Shown here: positions 36,089-45,103 of the stretch, in pieces
Layout of the letters: the number at the start of each line of letters is the position of its first letter
How positions within the stretch are numbered: position 1 is the first letter of the stretch
Source: Virgibacillus litoralis
Lineage (GTDB): Bacteria; Bacillota; Bacilli; Bacillales; Amphibacillaceae
Reading direction: 5' to 3'
NCBI RefSeq assembly: GCF_017873675.1
Contig: NZ_JAGGKK010000006.1
Coordinates: forward strand, 1-64,000
DNA: 64,000 nt
The notes under the pieces: model-generated
Told to the model about the DNA's origin: nothing
The model's database searches: none
The model's input: the letters and a program-made list of their open reading frames with translations, nothing else
Translations under genes and position numbers: made by a program

Positions 36089-36108
36089 ACCGGACTAAAT
36101 TGTCCGGT
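36089..36108 (-). terminator. Attenuator-type hairpin between binding protein and permease genes
   Basis: ACCGGAC pairs with GTCCGGT around TAAATT, flanked by A6 and T6, so it works on either strand. It lies between the binding-protein stop codon and the permease start in the same unit, and would let the binding protein be made in excess. Confidence 0.8.
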
Positions 36109-36116
36109 TTTTTCTA

Positions 36117-37115
36117 TTACTCAATAATACCGACTTCTTTAAAGTACTTTTCTGCACCTGGGTGTAGTGGTAAATCACTAGCACCAGTTAGTGCGCTATC
36201 TTCTGTTATTAATTTTGCCTGTTCAATAGTCATGGCATCGGTTTCTTCAAATAACGTTTTGGTTATTTGGTAAGCAAGGTCTTCACTTACCTGTTCTGTA
36301 GAACCTAGCAGTAACGCCATAGCAGTTACTGTTTGAACTGGTTCTTCCTGCCAGTCATATGTTCCTGCTTCAACTGTATATGCTTCATATTGACTGTTAT
36401 CAACTACTTCTTGCAAAGCGTCTCCCTCAATATCAAGGAATTTAACTTCTTTTGTAGCGTTAGCAAGCTCGTCTGTTGTTGAAGATGGAACACCTACAAC
36501 TGCAAAGGAAGCGTCGATTGTGCCATTTTGTAACTTACTCTTGGCATCGCCAAATCCTTCTTCATAAGCTTCGTAATCGCCTTCTTCAATGCCATATGCA
36601 CTTAAGACCATCTCTGCTGCTTCACGAGTTGCTCCACCTGGAGGTCCGATTGCAACTTTTTTACCTTTTAATTCTTCTATTGATTCGATTCCTGTTGAAT
36701 CAAGTGTTACTACTTGTAACCCCTCTGGATATAACGAAGCGATTACACCTACTTTATCAGTAGTCTTTCCTTCAAACTCTCCTGTTTGATCGTTAGCATT
36801 GATCATTGTGGTATTCTGTGCTATACCTAGTTGAAAATCACCTGATTGTATCTTTGCGATATTCTCAACTGAAGCACCTGATTCCACCGAACTAACATCA
36901 AAGCCATCTACATCAATATTGTCCTTAAATAGATTTGCCATTTCACCGCCAAGTGGATAGTAAACACCACCAACACTGCCAGTTCCCATGGTTAGGTTGG
37001 TCATAGTTCCATCAGAGTCTCCTCCGCCTGAACCTTCACCACTGTCGCCACACGCACTTATTACCATGCTTATGGCAAGAATTAAAATTAACGAGAATAG
37101 AGTTCTTTTTCTCAA
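36117..37115 (-). CDS. TAXI-family TRAP solute-binding lipoprotein
   Basis: This 332-residue protein has a lipoprotein signal (lipobox ISAC, Cys at about residue 22), a Gly/Ser linker, and the TAXI fold with GTGSVGGVYYPLGGEMANL at the start and VAIGPPGGATREAAEM in the middle. It captures the ligand outside the membrane for the permease encoded next. ATG with GGGGGAG upstream. The 335-bp region 37116-37450 upstream holds its promoter, a degenerate R1 repeat and no other gene I can support. Confidence 0.9.
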   Translation of the reverse strand: MRKRTLFSLILILAISMVISACGDSGEGSGGGDSDGTMTNLTMGTGSVGGVYYPLGGEMANLFKDNIDVDGFDVSSVESGASVENIAKIQSGDFQLGIAQNTTMINANDQTGEFEGKTTDKVGVIASLYPEGLQVVTLDSTGIESIEELKGKKVAIGPPGGATREAAEMVLSAYGIEEGDYEAYEEGFGDAKSKLQNGTIDASFAVVGVPSSTTDELANATKEVKFLDIEGDALQEVVDNSQYEAYTVEAGTYDWQEEPVQTVTAMALLLGSTEQVSEDLAYQITKTLFEETDAMTIEQAKLITEDSALTGASDLPLHPGAEKYFKEVGIIE

Positions 37116-37385
37116 AGTAACTCCCCCTTTTAAATTATTTTTTATTTAAACCATATTAGCAAAACCAATATGTTTCAAACCAGAATAAACGACCTTCTCT
37201 ACTAGAGAAGTAAATGAAAACGCTTTGCCATATTATTTTACCTTTTATTTAAGTATAGTTCAAGTTACAAAATGGTTTCGTATGTTGTCTAATAATAAAT
37301 ACATAAGTTTTTTGACAATTATGCATATTTATTGCTATCCTTTTATTATAATGTTGATTTATCGCAAAACCCATAATGGCAAACC

Positions 37386-37436
37386 TAAACTGCACTTATG
37401 CATAAAGAAAGGAAAAATACTTACTTTCTACTAAAA
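37386..37436 (+). repeat. Degenerate R1 repeat before the glutathione peroxidase gene
   Basis: AACTGCACTTATGCATAAAG, then AAAGGAAAAATACTTACTTTC, resembles the 3' half of R1 (TTGCACTTATGCAGTAAGAAAG ... CTTTCTTACTGC) with several changes. It runs up to the ribosome binding site of the next gene. Confidence 0.5.
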
Positions 37437-37451
37437 AGGAGGCTGATTTGC

Positions 37452-37931
37452 ATCAGTGTATATGATTTTTCTGCAAAGACGATGTCAGGCGAGGAAAAAT
37501 CACTGGCAGATTATAAAGGAAAAGTTCTTCTAATAGTGAACACTGCAAGTGAATGCGGTTTCACCCCCCAACTCGATGGACTCCAAAAGTTATATGAAGC
37601 TAATAAGGATAAAGGTTTTGAAGTGCTCGGATTTCCATGTAACCAATTTAATAATCAGGATCCAGGTTCAAATGATGAGATTGCCAATTTCTGTGAGCGC
37701 AATTACGGTGTAACCTTTCAAATGTTTAGTAAAGTAGACGTTAAGGGCGAAAATTGCCATCCTTTATTTGTTTATTTAACACGACAAGCAAAAGGTATGC
37801 TAACCAAACAGATAAAGTGGAACTTCACTAAGTTCCTAGTCAATAAACAAGGGGAAGTAATTGACCGATTTGCTCCCCAGACAAAGCCTGGAAGCTTTAA
37901 GAAAGATATAGAAAACGCAATTCACGCTTAA
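37452..37931 (+). CDS. bsaA: Glutathione peroxidase / thiol peroxidase (BsaA-like)
   Basis: This protein of about 160 residues reduces hydroperoxides, in Bacilli probably with thioredoxin or bacillithiol. The catalytic set is present: Cys in NTASECGFTPQ, Gln in LGFPCNQFNNQ and Trp in IKWNFTKF. Homologues start at MSxYDF; here that point has ATC AGT GTA TAT GAT, with AAGGAGG 9 nt upstream and no ATG, GTG or TTG in frame nearby. The next in-frame start is the ATG at 37398 inside the R1 repeat. So either a rare ATC start is used or the protein has a non-conserved 18-residue leader. Confidence 0.85.
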   Translation: MSVYDFSAKTMSGEEKSLADYKGKVLLIVNTASECGFTPQLDGLQKLYEANKDKGFEVLGFPCNQFNNQDPGSNDEIANFCERNYGVTFQMFSKVDVKGENCHPLFVYLTRQAKGMLTKQIKWNFTKFLVNKQGEVIDRFAPQTKPGSFKKDIENAIHA

Positions 37932-37932
37932 A

Positions 37933-37971
37933 AACATTACTCGATGAGTGGCAGTCCCATCGGGTAATGTT
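37933..37971. terminator. Bidirectional terminator
   Basis: AACATTAC (37933-37940) with TCGATG pairs with CATCGG and GTAATGTT (37964-37971), followed by TTT. It lies immediately between the convergent peroxidase and ABC transporter genes. Confidence 0.8.
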
Positions 37972-38691
37972 TTATAATATCTTATCCAAAAACGCTTTTG
38001 CCCTATCTGTTGTAGGTGAACTGAAAAACGTAGTTGGCTTTCCTTCTTCCATTAATTTGCCTTCATCTAAAAATAAAACACGATCAGCTACTTCCCTCGC
38101 AAAATTCATTTCATGTGTGACCACAACCATTGTCATCCCCGTTTGTGCCAAATCTTTCATTACATCAAGCACTTCTTTGACCATTTCAGGATCAAGTGCA
38201 GAAGTCGGTTCATCAAACAACATAACAGCAGGTTCCATTGCTAGTGCTCTGGCAATTGCTACGCGTTGTTTTTGGCCACCTGATAACCTATTCGGATAGG
38301 CATCAAGTTTGTCACCTAATCCCACCTTATTTATTAACTGGGTTGCTGTTTCTTCCGCTTCATTAGTCTTCAACTTTTTTACTTTCTGTGGTGCATAAGA
38401 AACATTATCCAACACTGTCATATGGGGAAATAAATGAAAGTGCTGAAACACCATACCGACCTGTTCACGGACTTCCAGTTTATTAGTAAGGTTGGTTATC
38501 TCACTATTATTAAGCCAAATTGCGCCTGATGATGGTTTTTCCAATAAGTTTAAACACCGCAGAAAGGTTGATTTCCCGGATCCAGATGGACCAATTACAG
38601 CAACCACTTCTCCCTGATTAATCGTAGTTGATATATCATCCAGTACCGTATTACTGTCAAACGTTTTCGTCACTCCTTCAACCTTAATCAC
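37972..38691 (-). CDS. Polar amino-acid ABC transporter ATPase (GlnQ family)
   Basis: This 239-residue ATPase has Walker [10 protein letters not shown], the Q-loop [11 protein letters not shown], signature [15 protein letters not shown] and Walker [14 protein letters not shown]. It is the last gene of an M20 hydrolase, binding protein, permease, ATPase unit and overlaps the permease gene by 8 nt. The start is GTG, with AAAGGAAG somewhat far upstream. In B. subtilis, cystine/arginine-type (Tcy, Art) and YxeMNO importers are close relatives. Confidence 0.92.
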   Translation of the reverse strand: MIKVEGVTKTFDSNTVLDDISTTINQGEVVAVIGPSGSGKSTFLRCLNLLEKPSSGAIWLNNSEITNLTNKLEVREQVGMVFQHFHLFPHMTVLDNVSYAPQKVKKLKTNEAEETATQLINKVGLGDKLDAYPNRLSGGQKQRVAIARALAMEPAVMLFDEPTSALDPEMVKEVLDVMKDLAQTGMTMVVVTHEMNFAREVADRVLFLDEGKLMEEGKPTTFFSSPTTDRAKAFLDKIL

Positions 38692-39343
38692 TGTATCTCA
38701 ACTTCCTTTCTACTACTTTTCCTATCTGTGTCATTACGTACACCATTACCCAGTATATAAAACCTGCCAGTAATAACGGCTCAAAATTACGGTATATATC
38801 GGCGCCAACAATCTGTGCTCGTCGCATTAGATCCAAATAGCCAATGGTAGACACAATTGCAGATTCCTTCGTTAATGTTATAAATTCATTCATCAGGGCT
38901 GGCAGAATATTTTTTATTGCTTGCGGCAGTATGATATTCAGCATCATCGGCTTATATGGAACACCTAACGCTTCTGCAGCTTCGGTTTGCCCCTTGTCCA
39001 CTGCAAGAATACCTGCACGTATAATTTCAGATACATAGGCAGCTGAGTTCAGACCAAATGCCAAAACTGCGGTTAAAAATTCCGGAATATCATAACCCGT
39101 TAACTGCGGTACTGCAAAATAAATAATCATCAATTGTAAAATCAGTGGTGTACCTCGGAAAATTGATGTGTATACATCAGCAAGTCTTTTTAGGAAAGGT
39201 ACTTTTGTAATTTTACATAATGCTAAAAGTATACCTAAAATAAAACCAGCAATAATAGACATACTTACAAATTTTAATGTAACCCATATCCCTTCAAGTA
39301 TAAAAGGAATATAAGGCACGATTTGGGTGAAATCCAAATTCAT
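38684..39343 (-). CDS. Polar amino-acid ABC transporter permease
   Basis: This permease of 219 residues has about five membrane helices and the HisM/GlnP signature [22 protein letters not shown] followed by [21 protein letters not shown] start at the ATG at 39343, 5-6 nt after GAGGTGG; the GTG at 39352 is inside that site. It lies between the binding-protein and ATPase genes of one importer. Confidence 0.9.
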   Translation of the reverse strand: MNLDFTQIVPYIPFILEGIWVTLKFVSMSIIAGFILGILLALCKITKVPFLKRLADVYTSIFRGTPLILQLMIIYFAVPQLTGYDIPEFLTAVLAFGLNSAAYVSEIIRAGILAVDKGQTEAAEALGVPYKPMMLNIILPQAIKNILPALMNEFITLTKESAIVSTIGYLDLMRRAQIVGADIYRNFEPLLLAGFIYWVMVYVMTQIGKVVERKLRYSD

Positions 39344-39374
39344 GCCTGCCACCTCATCTTTCTAGCTGTTATTT

Positions 39375-40151
39375 TTACTCTGATAGCCATTTATCCTTTA
39401 ATTCTTGAAGTTTTCCATTCTTTTCAAGTTCTTTAAGTACCTTAGTTACATCATCACGTAAATCACTGCCTTTAGGGAAGGCAATTCCCATACCTGGTGA
39501 ACTTGTTGTAGGGTCATCAAAACCTGCAAATCCTTGCTCTTCTATATAACCTACTGCAACTGTTTTATCCATATAGGCTACATCAACCCGATTTGATTTT
39601 AACTCCTGAATTAGGATGCTTGAATTGTCCACTTTTTTAACAGTAAATCCGTATTCCTTACTAAGCTTTTCCGCACCCTCTTCCTGGATGGTCCCAAGCT
39701 GAACACCAACTGTTTTACCTTCCAAGTCGTCTAACCCGTTAATCTCTGAATCTTTTTGATTGATAAACATTTCACCTGAATGGTTGTATTCTGTCGAAAA
39801 ATCGACATTTTTTTTACGCTTATCAGTCGTACTCATTCCTGCCATAACCATATCGACACGACTAGACTGTAAAGCACCAATTAACCCATCAAATTTCATA
39901 TCTTCTATTTCCAGTTCATACCCTAATTTGTCTGCAATCAAGTGTGCTAAATCAATATCAAAGCCTTCAAAGTTCCCATCTTTATCACGGGATTCAAATG
40001 GTGGGAAATCTGCTGATGTAGCCATTTTTAATACTTTCTTACCTTCCGAATCACTTGAGGAAGCATCTGCATCCCCTTCACTAGTTCCACAAGCCGCGAG
40101 CATACTAATAATTAATAATAGTGCAATGAATTTACCGAATGAATATTTCAT
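39375..40151 (-). CDS. Amino-acid ABC transporter binding lipoprotein
   Basis: This 258-residue protein has lipobox LAAC with the lipidated Cys at about residue 21, an acidic Ser linker, and the type 3 periplasmic-binding fold: TSADFPPFESRDKDG, GFDIDLAHLIADKLG, DMVMAGMSTTDKRKK and VGVQLGTIQEE. It delivers a polar amino acid or derivative to the adjacent permease. The M20 amidohydrolase gene just upstream suggests an N-acylated or otherwise modified amino acid as ligand; this is inference. Confidence 0.9.
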   Translation of the reverse strand: MKYSFGKFIALLLIISMLAACGTSEGDADASSSDSEGKKVLKMATSADFPPFESRDKDGNFEGFDIDLAHLIADKLGYELEIEDMKFDGLIGALQSSRVDMVMAGMSTTDKRKKNVDFSTEYNHSGEMFINQKDSEINGLDDLEGKTVGVQLGTIQEEGAEKLSKEYGFTVKKVDNSSILIQELKSNRVDVAYMDKTVAVGYIEEQGFAGFDDPTTSSPGMGIAFPKGSDLRDDVTKVLKELEKNGKLQELKDKWLSE

Positions 40152-40203
40152 GATATCTCCCCTTAATTTATAATTTGATCCTTCTATACTGCGTTCATAA
40201 ATA

Positions 40204-41364
40204 CTACTTACTTTGTAAAAAGTCAGTTTGAATCTTTTTTAATAATTCTTTATTTGTTAAAATATCGTAGCCTGTCTGCGCTAATGATAGTGCTCCGTTT
40301 GAAATTATTTGATGACCTGTTTTGGTAATGGTTTTGTCTGCAAATTCCTTCGTATGTGCTATTAGTTCAGGTTCATGTAAGCCAATGTATGGATGAATAG
40401 CTGGAACAACCTGACTCACATTTCCCATATCAATTGAACCGTATCCTTGTTTCGCGGGGTTCAATTTCTGAGAATCTACTAGTTGCAGATTTTTATTGAA
40501 AGCTTCGGAAAGTGCATTATTTGTAATCATTTCATCATAACTTAATTCATAATTTGAAATAGCCAGCGTTGCTCCAGTCATAAGTTCTGCACCATGTGCT
40601 ATATTCTTAACTTTATCCACCACGCCATTTAACGTCAATCGTTCTTTTGCACGAATATAAAACTGTGCTACAGCCTTATCAGGCACTACATTTGCCGCTT
40701 GACCGCCCTCAGATATGATGCCATGAATCCGTATATCAGAAGGAAGGTGTTCACGGAGTGCATTGATACCATTGAATAGTTGAATCACTGCATCCAACGC
40801 ATTAATTCCTTTCTCCGGTGATGCCGCAGCATGTGAAGACTTGCCTGAATAGTCAAATTGGAGAGCATCCATTGCAAGTGACTCACCACTCTCATATGAC
40901 TGGTCAGCAGGGTGTAAAATCATTGCTACATCTATGTCGGCAAATGTACCTTCCTCACTCATTGGTACTTTCGCTCCGTTTGTTTCCTCAGCCGGAGTAC
41001 CTAAAACTACTATCGTTCCACCAATTTGATTTACCAGTTTACTAAGTATTACACCAGCACCGACTCCCATTGTTCCGATCATATTGTGTCCACACCCATG
41101 ACCAACACCAGGCAGTGCATCATATTCAGCTAAATATGCAATAGTTGGACCCGGTTTCTGGCTCTTAAATACAGCTTTAAAAGCTGTCGGCCGATTCACA
41201 ATGCCAGTCTCCAATTCAAATCCATTCTCTTTAAGAAATTCTGTAAGCAGCTTCATAGATTGAAATTCCTCGTCACCCAACTCTGGATTAGAATAAAGAT
41301 GGTCGCTCATATTCCACAACTGCTTTTCAATCTTGTTTATTTCCTCATTAAGTAAATGCTTCAT
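40204..41364 (-). CDS. M20 family amidohydrolase
   Basis: This 386-residue metallohydrolase has the metal-binding motif GHGCGHN, the catalytic PAEETNGAK and a dimerisation domain around YSGKSSHAAASPEKG. M20D enzymes remove acyl groups from amino acids or peptides. It is the first gene of a unit with an amino-acid importer, like YxeP beside YxeMNO in B. subtilis, where modified cysteine is taken up and deacylated. The ATG follows AAAGGTG. Substrate unproven. Confidence 0.85.
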   Translation of the reverse strand: MKHLLNEEINKIEKQLWNMSDHLYSNPELGDEEFQSMKLLTEFLKENGFELETGIVNRPTAFKAVFKSQKPGPTIAYLAEYDALPGVGHGCGHNMIGTMGVGAGVILSKLVNQIGGTIVVLGTPAEETNGAKVPMSEEGTFADIDVAMILHPADQSYESGESLAMDALQFDYSGKSSHAAASPEKGINALDAVIQLFNGINALREHLPSDIRIHGIISEGGQAANVVPDKAVAQFYIRAKERLTLNGVVDKVKNIAHGAELMTGATLAISNYELSYDEMITNNALSEAFNKNLQLVDSQKLNPAKQGYGSIDMGNVSQVVPAIHPYIGLHEPELIAHTKEFADKTITKTGHQIISNGALSLAQTGYDILTNKELLKKIQTDFLQSK

Positions 41365-41456
41365 ATTTATTCACCTTTTTGTATAATTATTAATTAATAT
41401 GTATATTTATAACATAGTTCACACAAAAAATGCAACTACTCTTTAAAAGTTTTTCC

Positions 41457-41488
41457 TTCGGTTGATATTTTCATTCTTCGGTTGATAT
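41457..41488. repeat. Short direct repeat upstream of the amidohydrolase gene
   Basis: TTCGGTTGATAT occurs at 41457-41468 and 41477-41488, a 20-bp (two-turn) period. It lies between the amidohydrolase promoter region and the proS terminator and could be a regulator site or a small duplication. Confidence 0.45.
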
Positions 41489-41496
41489 AAAATAAA

Positions 41497-41520
41497 TCGA
41501 GCGCATCTATCGGCGCTCGA
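41497..41520. terminator. Terminator of proS
   Basis: TCGAGCGC (41497-41504) pairs perfectly with GCGCTCGA (41513-41520) around an 8-nt loop. T-runs follow on the forward strand and T-rich sequence on the reverse. It lies 9 nt past the proS stop codon. Confidence 0.85.
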
Positions 41521-41529
41521 TTTTTATCA

Positions 41530-42975
41530 TTAATATGCTTTTGCCCAGTATACTAGTTCTTTTGATTCTTTTCCGCAGCATACACAGGAGTCAGAAATGT
41601 TTTCTTGCTCAAATGGAATACATCGGGATGTTGCTGACGTTTCATCCTTGATTTTTTCCTCACATTCCATGTTACCGCACCACATTGCCTTGATGAATCC
41701 AGAAGTTTCTTCCAATGACTTTTTGAATTCTTCCATATTGGTCGCAGTAGTTGTCTTTTCGTTACGGTGATTCAACGCTTTATCAAATAATCCCTGCTGA
41801 ACCTCTTCTAACAGCACTGGCAAGCGTGCTTCCACTTCATCAAGTGAAACAAATTCTTTTTCACCAGTATCACGTCGTACGAGTACTACCTGGTCTTTCT
41901 CAATATCCTTAGGACCCATTTCAACTCGAACAGGTATACCCTTCATTTCATACTCATTAAATTTCCAGCCCGGCATTTTATCACTTGAATCAATGCCAAC
42001 TCGTGCAACACCTTTTAGTTTGTCGCGAAGATCGTATGCTTTATCCAATACACCTTCTTTATGTTGTGCGATTGGAACAATCATTGCTTGCGTTGGCGCA
42101 ATTCGTGGTGGAACAATTAACCCGCGATTATCCCCATGTACCATAATCAATCCGCCCATAACGCGTGTGGACATACCCCATGATGTCTGGTGAACGGGTT
42201 GCTGATCGCCACCTTTATCCAAGTACCGGATATCGAACGCTTCAGCAAAGCCTGTGCCCAGATAATGTGATGTACCTGACTGTAATGCCTTGCCATCATG
42301 CATAAGAGCTTCAATTGTTAATGTATAATCAGCTCCAGCGAATTTTTCTTTTTCTGTTTTTTTGCCGCGATACACTGGTATAGCTAAGTAATATTCAAGA
42401 ACATTTGCATAAATTTCAAGCATCCTAGCTGTTTCCTCTTGTGCATCTTCACGTGTCGCATGACATGTATGCCCTTCTTGCCATAAAAATTCGAGTGAAC
42501 GTAAAAATGGGCGAGTTGTTTTTTCCCAGCGAACCACATTACTCCACTGATTGTATAGCATTGGCAAGTCACGATAGGAATGAATATTCTTTGAATAATA
42601 TTCACCAAAAAGAACTTCTGAAGTTGGGCGTACACAGAGACGTTCACTCAGTTCTTCATCTCCACCGTGTGTAACCCAGGCTACTTCTGGTGCGAATCCT
42701 TCTATATGATCCTTTTCTTTTTGCAGCATGCTTTCAGGAATAAATAATGGAAAATAAACATTGGAATGCCCTGTTTCCTTAAACTTTCGATCAAGTTCAT
42801 CACGGATATTTTCCCAGATTGAAAACCCATACGGTTTAATAATCATTGTTCCACGGACAGTTCCATAATCAACAAGTTCTGCCTGCTTCACTACATCGGT
42901 ATACCATTGCGCAAAGTCATCTTCCATTGCGGTAACTTTTTCAACGAATTGTTTATTTTTACCCAAATTAAACAC
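41530..42975 (-). CDS. proS: Prolyl-tRNA synthetase, archaeal/eukaryotic-like type
   Basis: This 481-residue enzyme charges tRNA-Pro. Class II motifs are visible: motif 2 region [24 protein letters not shown] and motif 3 [20 protein letters not shown] with [17 protein letters not shown] at the proline site. It lacks the large insertion domain of ordinary bacterial ProRS and has the C-terminal zinc-type domain ([13 protein letters not shown] ... CVCCG, ending AKAY), so it is the short, archaeal-like form. A T-box leader with a likely Pro specifier lies about 340 nt upstream. Confidence 0.93.
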   Translation of the reverse strand: MFNLGKNKQFVEKVTAMEDDFAQWYTDVVKQAELVDYGTVRGTMIIKPYGFSIWENIRDELDRKFKETGHSNVYFPLFIPESMLQKEKDHIEGFAPEVAWVTHGGDEELSERLCVRPTSEVLFGEYYSKNIHSYRDLPMLYNQWSNVVRWEKTTRPFLRSLEFLWQEGHTCHATREDAQEETARMLEIYANVLEYYLAIPVYRGKKTEKEKFAGADYTLTIEALMHDGKALQSGTSHYLGTGFAEAFDIRYLDKGGDQQPVHQTSWGMSTRVMGGLIMVHGDNRGLIVPPRIAPTQAMIVPIAQHKEGVLDKAYDLRDKLKGVARVGIDSSDKMPGWKFNEYEMKGIPVRVEMGPKDIEKDQVVLVRRDTGEKEFVSLDEVEARLPVLLEEVQQGLFDKALNHRNEKTTTATNMEEFKKSLEETSGFIKAMWCGNMECEEKIKDETSATSRCIPFEQENISDSCVCCGKESKELVYWAKAY

Positions 42976-43005
42976 CCTTTTCTTTAAGATTTTTGTATAT
43001 TATAA

Positions 43006-43096
43006 AACTTGGTTTATCGCCAAGCCTTAATATAGAGATAAGCCTTATTACAAATCATTATTTTCATAACAGATGGTTTCTGCGCATTTGGCAGCC
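43006..43096. repeat. R1 5' piece plus a second repeat, within the proS leader
   Basis: ACTTGGTTTATCGCCAAGCC, then TTAATATAGAGATAAGCCTTA (about 43006-43047), is the 5' part of R1. It is followed by ATTTTCATAACAGATGG and CTGCGCATTTGGCAGCC (43057-43096), which recurs at 19133-19170. Both lie between the T-box and the proS start codon. Confidence 0.65.
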
Positions 43097-43111
43097 CTTA
43101 AATAGAACAAA

Positions 43112-43256
43112 AGCGCAAGCGCCTGTTCAGCGCCGTATGGACTGGACTGACCCGTGTGAGATAAAGGATACACGAAGAGCGTAAGCGATTCGATGTTGAC
43201 TTATCGTAGACACGGGGAGGGAAGTCCACTAGGCGCTAGGCGCTGGAGCTGGACGT
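43112..43256. repeat. GC-richer repeat element within the proS leader
   Basis: The segment begins AGCGCAAGCGCCTGTTCAGCG and ends GGCGCTGGAGCTGGACG, with GATAAAGGATACACGAAG and GGGGAGGGAAGTCCACTAGG inside. Its ends are partly complementary (GCGCAAGCGCC and GGCGCTAGGCGC). Composition differs from flanking DNA. I recall similar elements in other Bacillaceae. It lies in the transcribed leader between the T-box and proS. Confidence 0.65.
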
Positions 43257-43315
43257 TGCTGATTCAGAAGTCCAGTTATCCACAGCACTTAAATTTTATA
43301 ATTTCCTATACCACA

Positions 43316-43562
43316 AAAAATCCTCCGTCCTGTAAAAGGGACCGAGGTTTGGTGGTACCACCCTTGTTCACAAGATATAAAATCTTGCACACTTGGCATG
43401 ATAACGGTCATGAACCGCGCATATTCTACAGCATAAGCCGTATAAATAGCGAACTCAAAGGCAGGTTCCAATTTGTCTCTTTGGAAATTTCCAGCTACCA
43501 TTTCCTCTCTGTGAAAGACATTGCAAATTGTACTATTCCTTATCAACGTTTCTTCTATTATA
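43316..43562 (-). ncRNA. T-box leader (proline type) for proS
   Basis: The T-box sequence AGGGTGGTACCACC is on the reverse strand at 43351-43364 and a competing terminator (CCTCGGTCC/GGACGGAGG, then T6) lies at 43316-43347. Stem I features follow upstream, including GATAAGGAATAGTA and CAGAGAGG. The likely specifier is CCT within GGAACCTGCC, a proline codon, which fits ProRS. Uncharged tRNA-Pro should favour read-through. The leader ends about 340 nt before the proS start. Confidence 0.9.
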
Positions 43563-43568
43563 TTTTCA

Positions 43569-43597
43569 AATATATAGGGATGTTAATGCAAAGTCAA
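43569..43597 (-). promoter_or_regulatory. Promoter of the T-box/proS transcript
   Basis: On the reverse strand -35 TTGACT (43592-43597) and -10 TATATT (43569-43574) are 17 nt apart, placing the start near 43562, just before the T-box stem I. Confidence 0.75.
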
Positions 43598-43715
43598 GCC
43601 TTACCATTACTGGGGTTTTCATTTTGGGAAACGATTTATCCAATATCTCAGTATGGCTGGAAAATGTGAAACTTTTACAAAAATAAAACTGGAATATCAC
43701 CCACACAGTTCAACC

Positions 43716-43748
43716 GGAAATGCTAGGCGAAGTTCCCCTGGCATTTCC
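43716..43748. repeat. Palindromic hairpin downstream of pdxK
   Basis: GGAAATGCTAGG (43716-43727) is complementary to CCTGGCATTTCC (43737-43748) with one mismatch. No T-run follows on either strand, so it may be a dispersed palindrome rather than a terminator, although it lies 11 nt past the pdxK stop. Confidence 0.55.
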
Positions 43749-43759
43749 TCCTGCTAAAG

Positions 43760-44584
43760 TCAATTCACTTTAATTTCATGTGCTTCACCATGCTTACGAG
43801 GTGCTGCATGATAAGTAGGGCCAACCAATTCTGTATATGAAAATCCATATTCGATTGCGGTTGTTACAAAACTTTTTGCGGAACGAACTGCCTCTAATAC
43901 TGAATATCCGTTGGCAATATATGCAATAATTGCTGCAGAGTATGTACATCCTGCCCCACTTGTATTTACTGTATCGATTCGTGGAGCCTCAAAGGTCGTA
44001 AGTGTTTCACCATCGTACAGTACATCAACTGCTGGACCATTCAACCTTCCACCTTTAACCAATACAAATCGTGGACCCAATTCATGCAAATCGATGGCAG
44101 CCTGTTTTAAATCTGCAACATCGTTAATATCACGTCCATCCAAAAGGTAAGAAGCTTCCGGCATGTTTGGCGTAATAACAGTGGCATGTGGTAATAGCCT
44201 TGTCTTTAATGAATCGATCGCATCGTCTTCCAACAGTTTCGAATCAAGCTTTCCGACCATTACAGGATCAATCACCAACGTCTTTATTTTTGCTCCAGCG
44301 ATAAGTCCAGCAACATTATCTATTACATCTTTGGAAAATAACATCCCGGTTTTTATTGCATCAACCCCTACTTGCTTCATTGCAGTTGTAAATTGTGCTT
44401 CAATCGCCTCTAGTGATTGTGAATGAACATTCTTATTCGTTTCTGGATGCCTTGCAACAATCGCTGTTACGACACTCATCCCATATACATCCAGTTCCTG
44501 AAATGTCTTCAAGTCCGCCTGAATGCCAGCACTACCTCCAGCTGCAGATCCTGCAATTGTAATAACTCTTGATGGTTTGCTCAT
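43760..44584 (-). CDS. pdxK: Pyridoxine kinase / HMP kinase family (PdxK)
   Basis: This 274-residue ribokinase-fold enzyme has GSAAGGSAGIQADLKTFQE at the N-terminus, VDAIKTGML, VIDPVMVGK and the catalytic NTSGAGCTYSAAI. In Bacillus such stand-alone ThiD-like proteins (YjbV-independent, formerly ThiD2) act as pyridoxine kinase; DVLYDGETLTTFEAPRIDT and VGPTYHAAPR fit that group. No thiamin genes are nearby. The ATG follows GAAGGGA. HMP kinase activity remains possible. Confidence 0.85.
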   Translation of the reverse strand: MSKPSRVITIAGSAAGGSAGIQADLKTFQELDVYGMSVVTAIVARHPETNKNVHSQSLEAIEAQFTTAMKQVGVDAIKTGMLFSKDVIDNVAGLIAGAKIKTLVIDPVMVGKLDSKLLEDDAIDSLKTRLLPHATVITPNMPEASYLLDGRDINDVADLKQAAIDLHELGPRFVLVKGGRLNGPAVDVLYDGETLTTFEAPRIDTVNTSGAGCTYSAAIIAYIANGYSVLEAVRSAKSFVTTAIEYGFSYTELVGPTYHAAPRKHGEAHEIKVN

Positions 44585-44604
44585 TGTTTAAAATCCCTTC
44601 TGCA

Positions 44605-45090
44605 TTATATTATGACGACTAATAAGAACCAAATGATCATAATCACTTGAATAACTACTTTTGCTACCGCTCCTCCAAGAAATCCAATTAACGATCCGAT
44701 TGATGCATACAATGCTTCCTGCGATGATTTTTTCTGTACCATTTCAATCACTAGAACAACTATAAATGGCACGATTAATATACCAAATGGAGGAATAATG
44801 AACGACCCTACAATAACAGCTACTGCTGCACCACGTTCACCCCATTTGCTCCCGCCGAATTTTTTTACAAAATAACTATTTGCAATAATATCAGATACGA
44901 TTAATAATACCGTTAAAATTACTATCGCTATCCAAAACGTTACAGTTAATTCCCCTGCATTTATCACAAAATGATATAGTAAAAAACCAACCCACAAGAC
45001 TAATGGTGATGGAATGATTGGAAAAATAATTCCTGCAAAACTTAAGATAAATAAAGCTACAATGACAATCCACATTATGATATCCAGCAT
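44605..45090 (-). CDS. DUF456 membrane protein
   Basis: The 161-residue protein has about four to five membrane helices with a Gly-rich pattern (FGGSKWGERGAAVAVIVG, FIIPPFGILIVPF) typical of DUF456. The function of the family is unknown. A perfect GGAGG precedes the ATG. It lies between plsY-like and pdxK genes, all on the reverse strand with small gaps. Confidence 0.82.
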   Translation of the reverse strand: MLDIIMWIVIVALFILSFAGIIFPIIPSPLVLWVGFLLYHFVINAGELTVTFWIAIVILTVLLIVSDIIANSYFVKKFGGSKWGERGAAVAVIVGSFIIPPFGILIVPFIVVLVIEMVQKKSSQEALYASIGSLIGFLGGAVAKVVIQVIMIIWFLLVVII

Positions 45091-45103
45091 TTAATTCCTC
45101 CGT

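Noticed and set aside
43276-43284. TTATCCACA, a perfect DnaA-box consensus
   Set aside because: It is a single site beside a dispersed repeat, with no cluster, no AT-rich unwinding region and no dnaA/dnaN genes nearby. Chance occurrence is likely.
43193-43669. 158-codon forward frame across the T-box
   Set aside because: It runs antisense through the T-box leader and a dispersed repeat, has no ribosome binding site and no coherent product.
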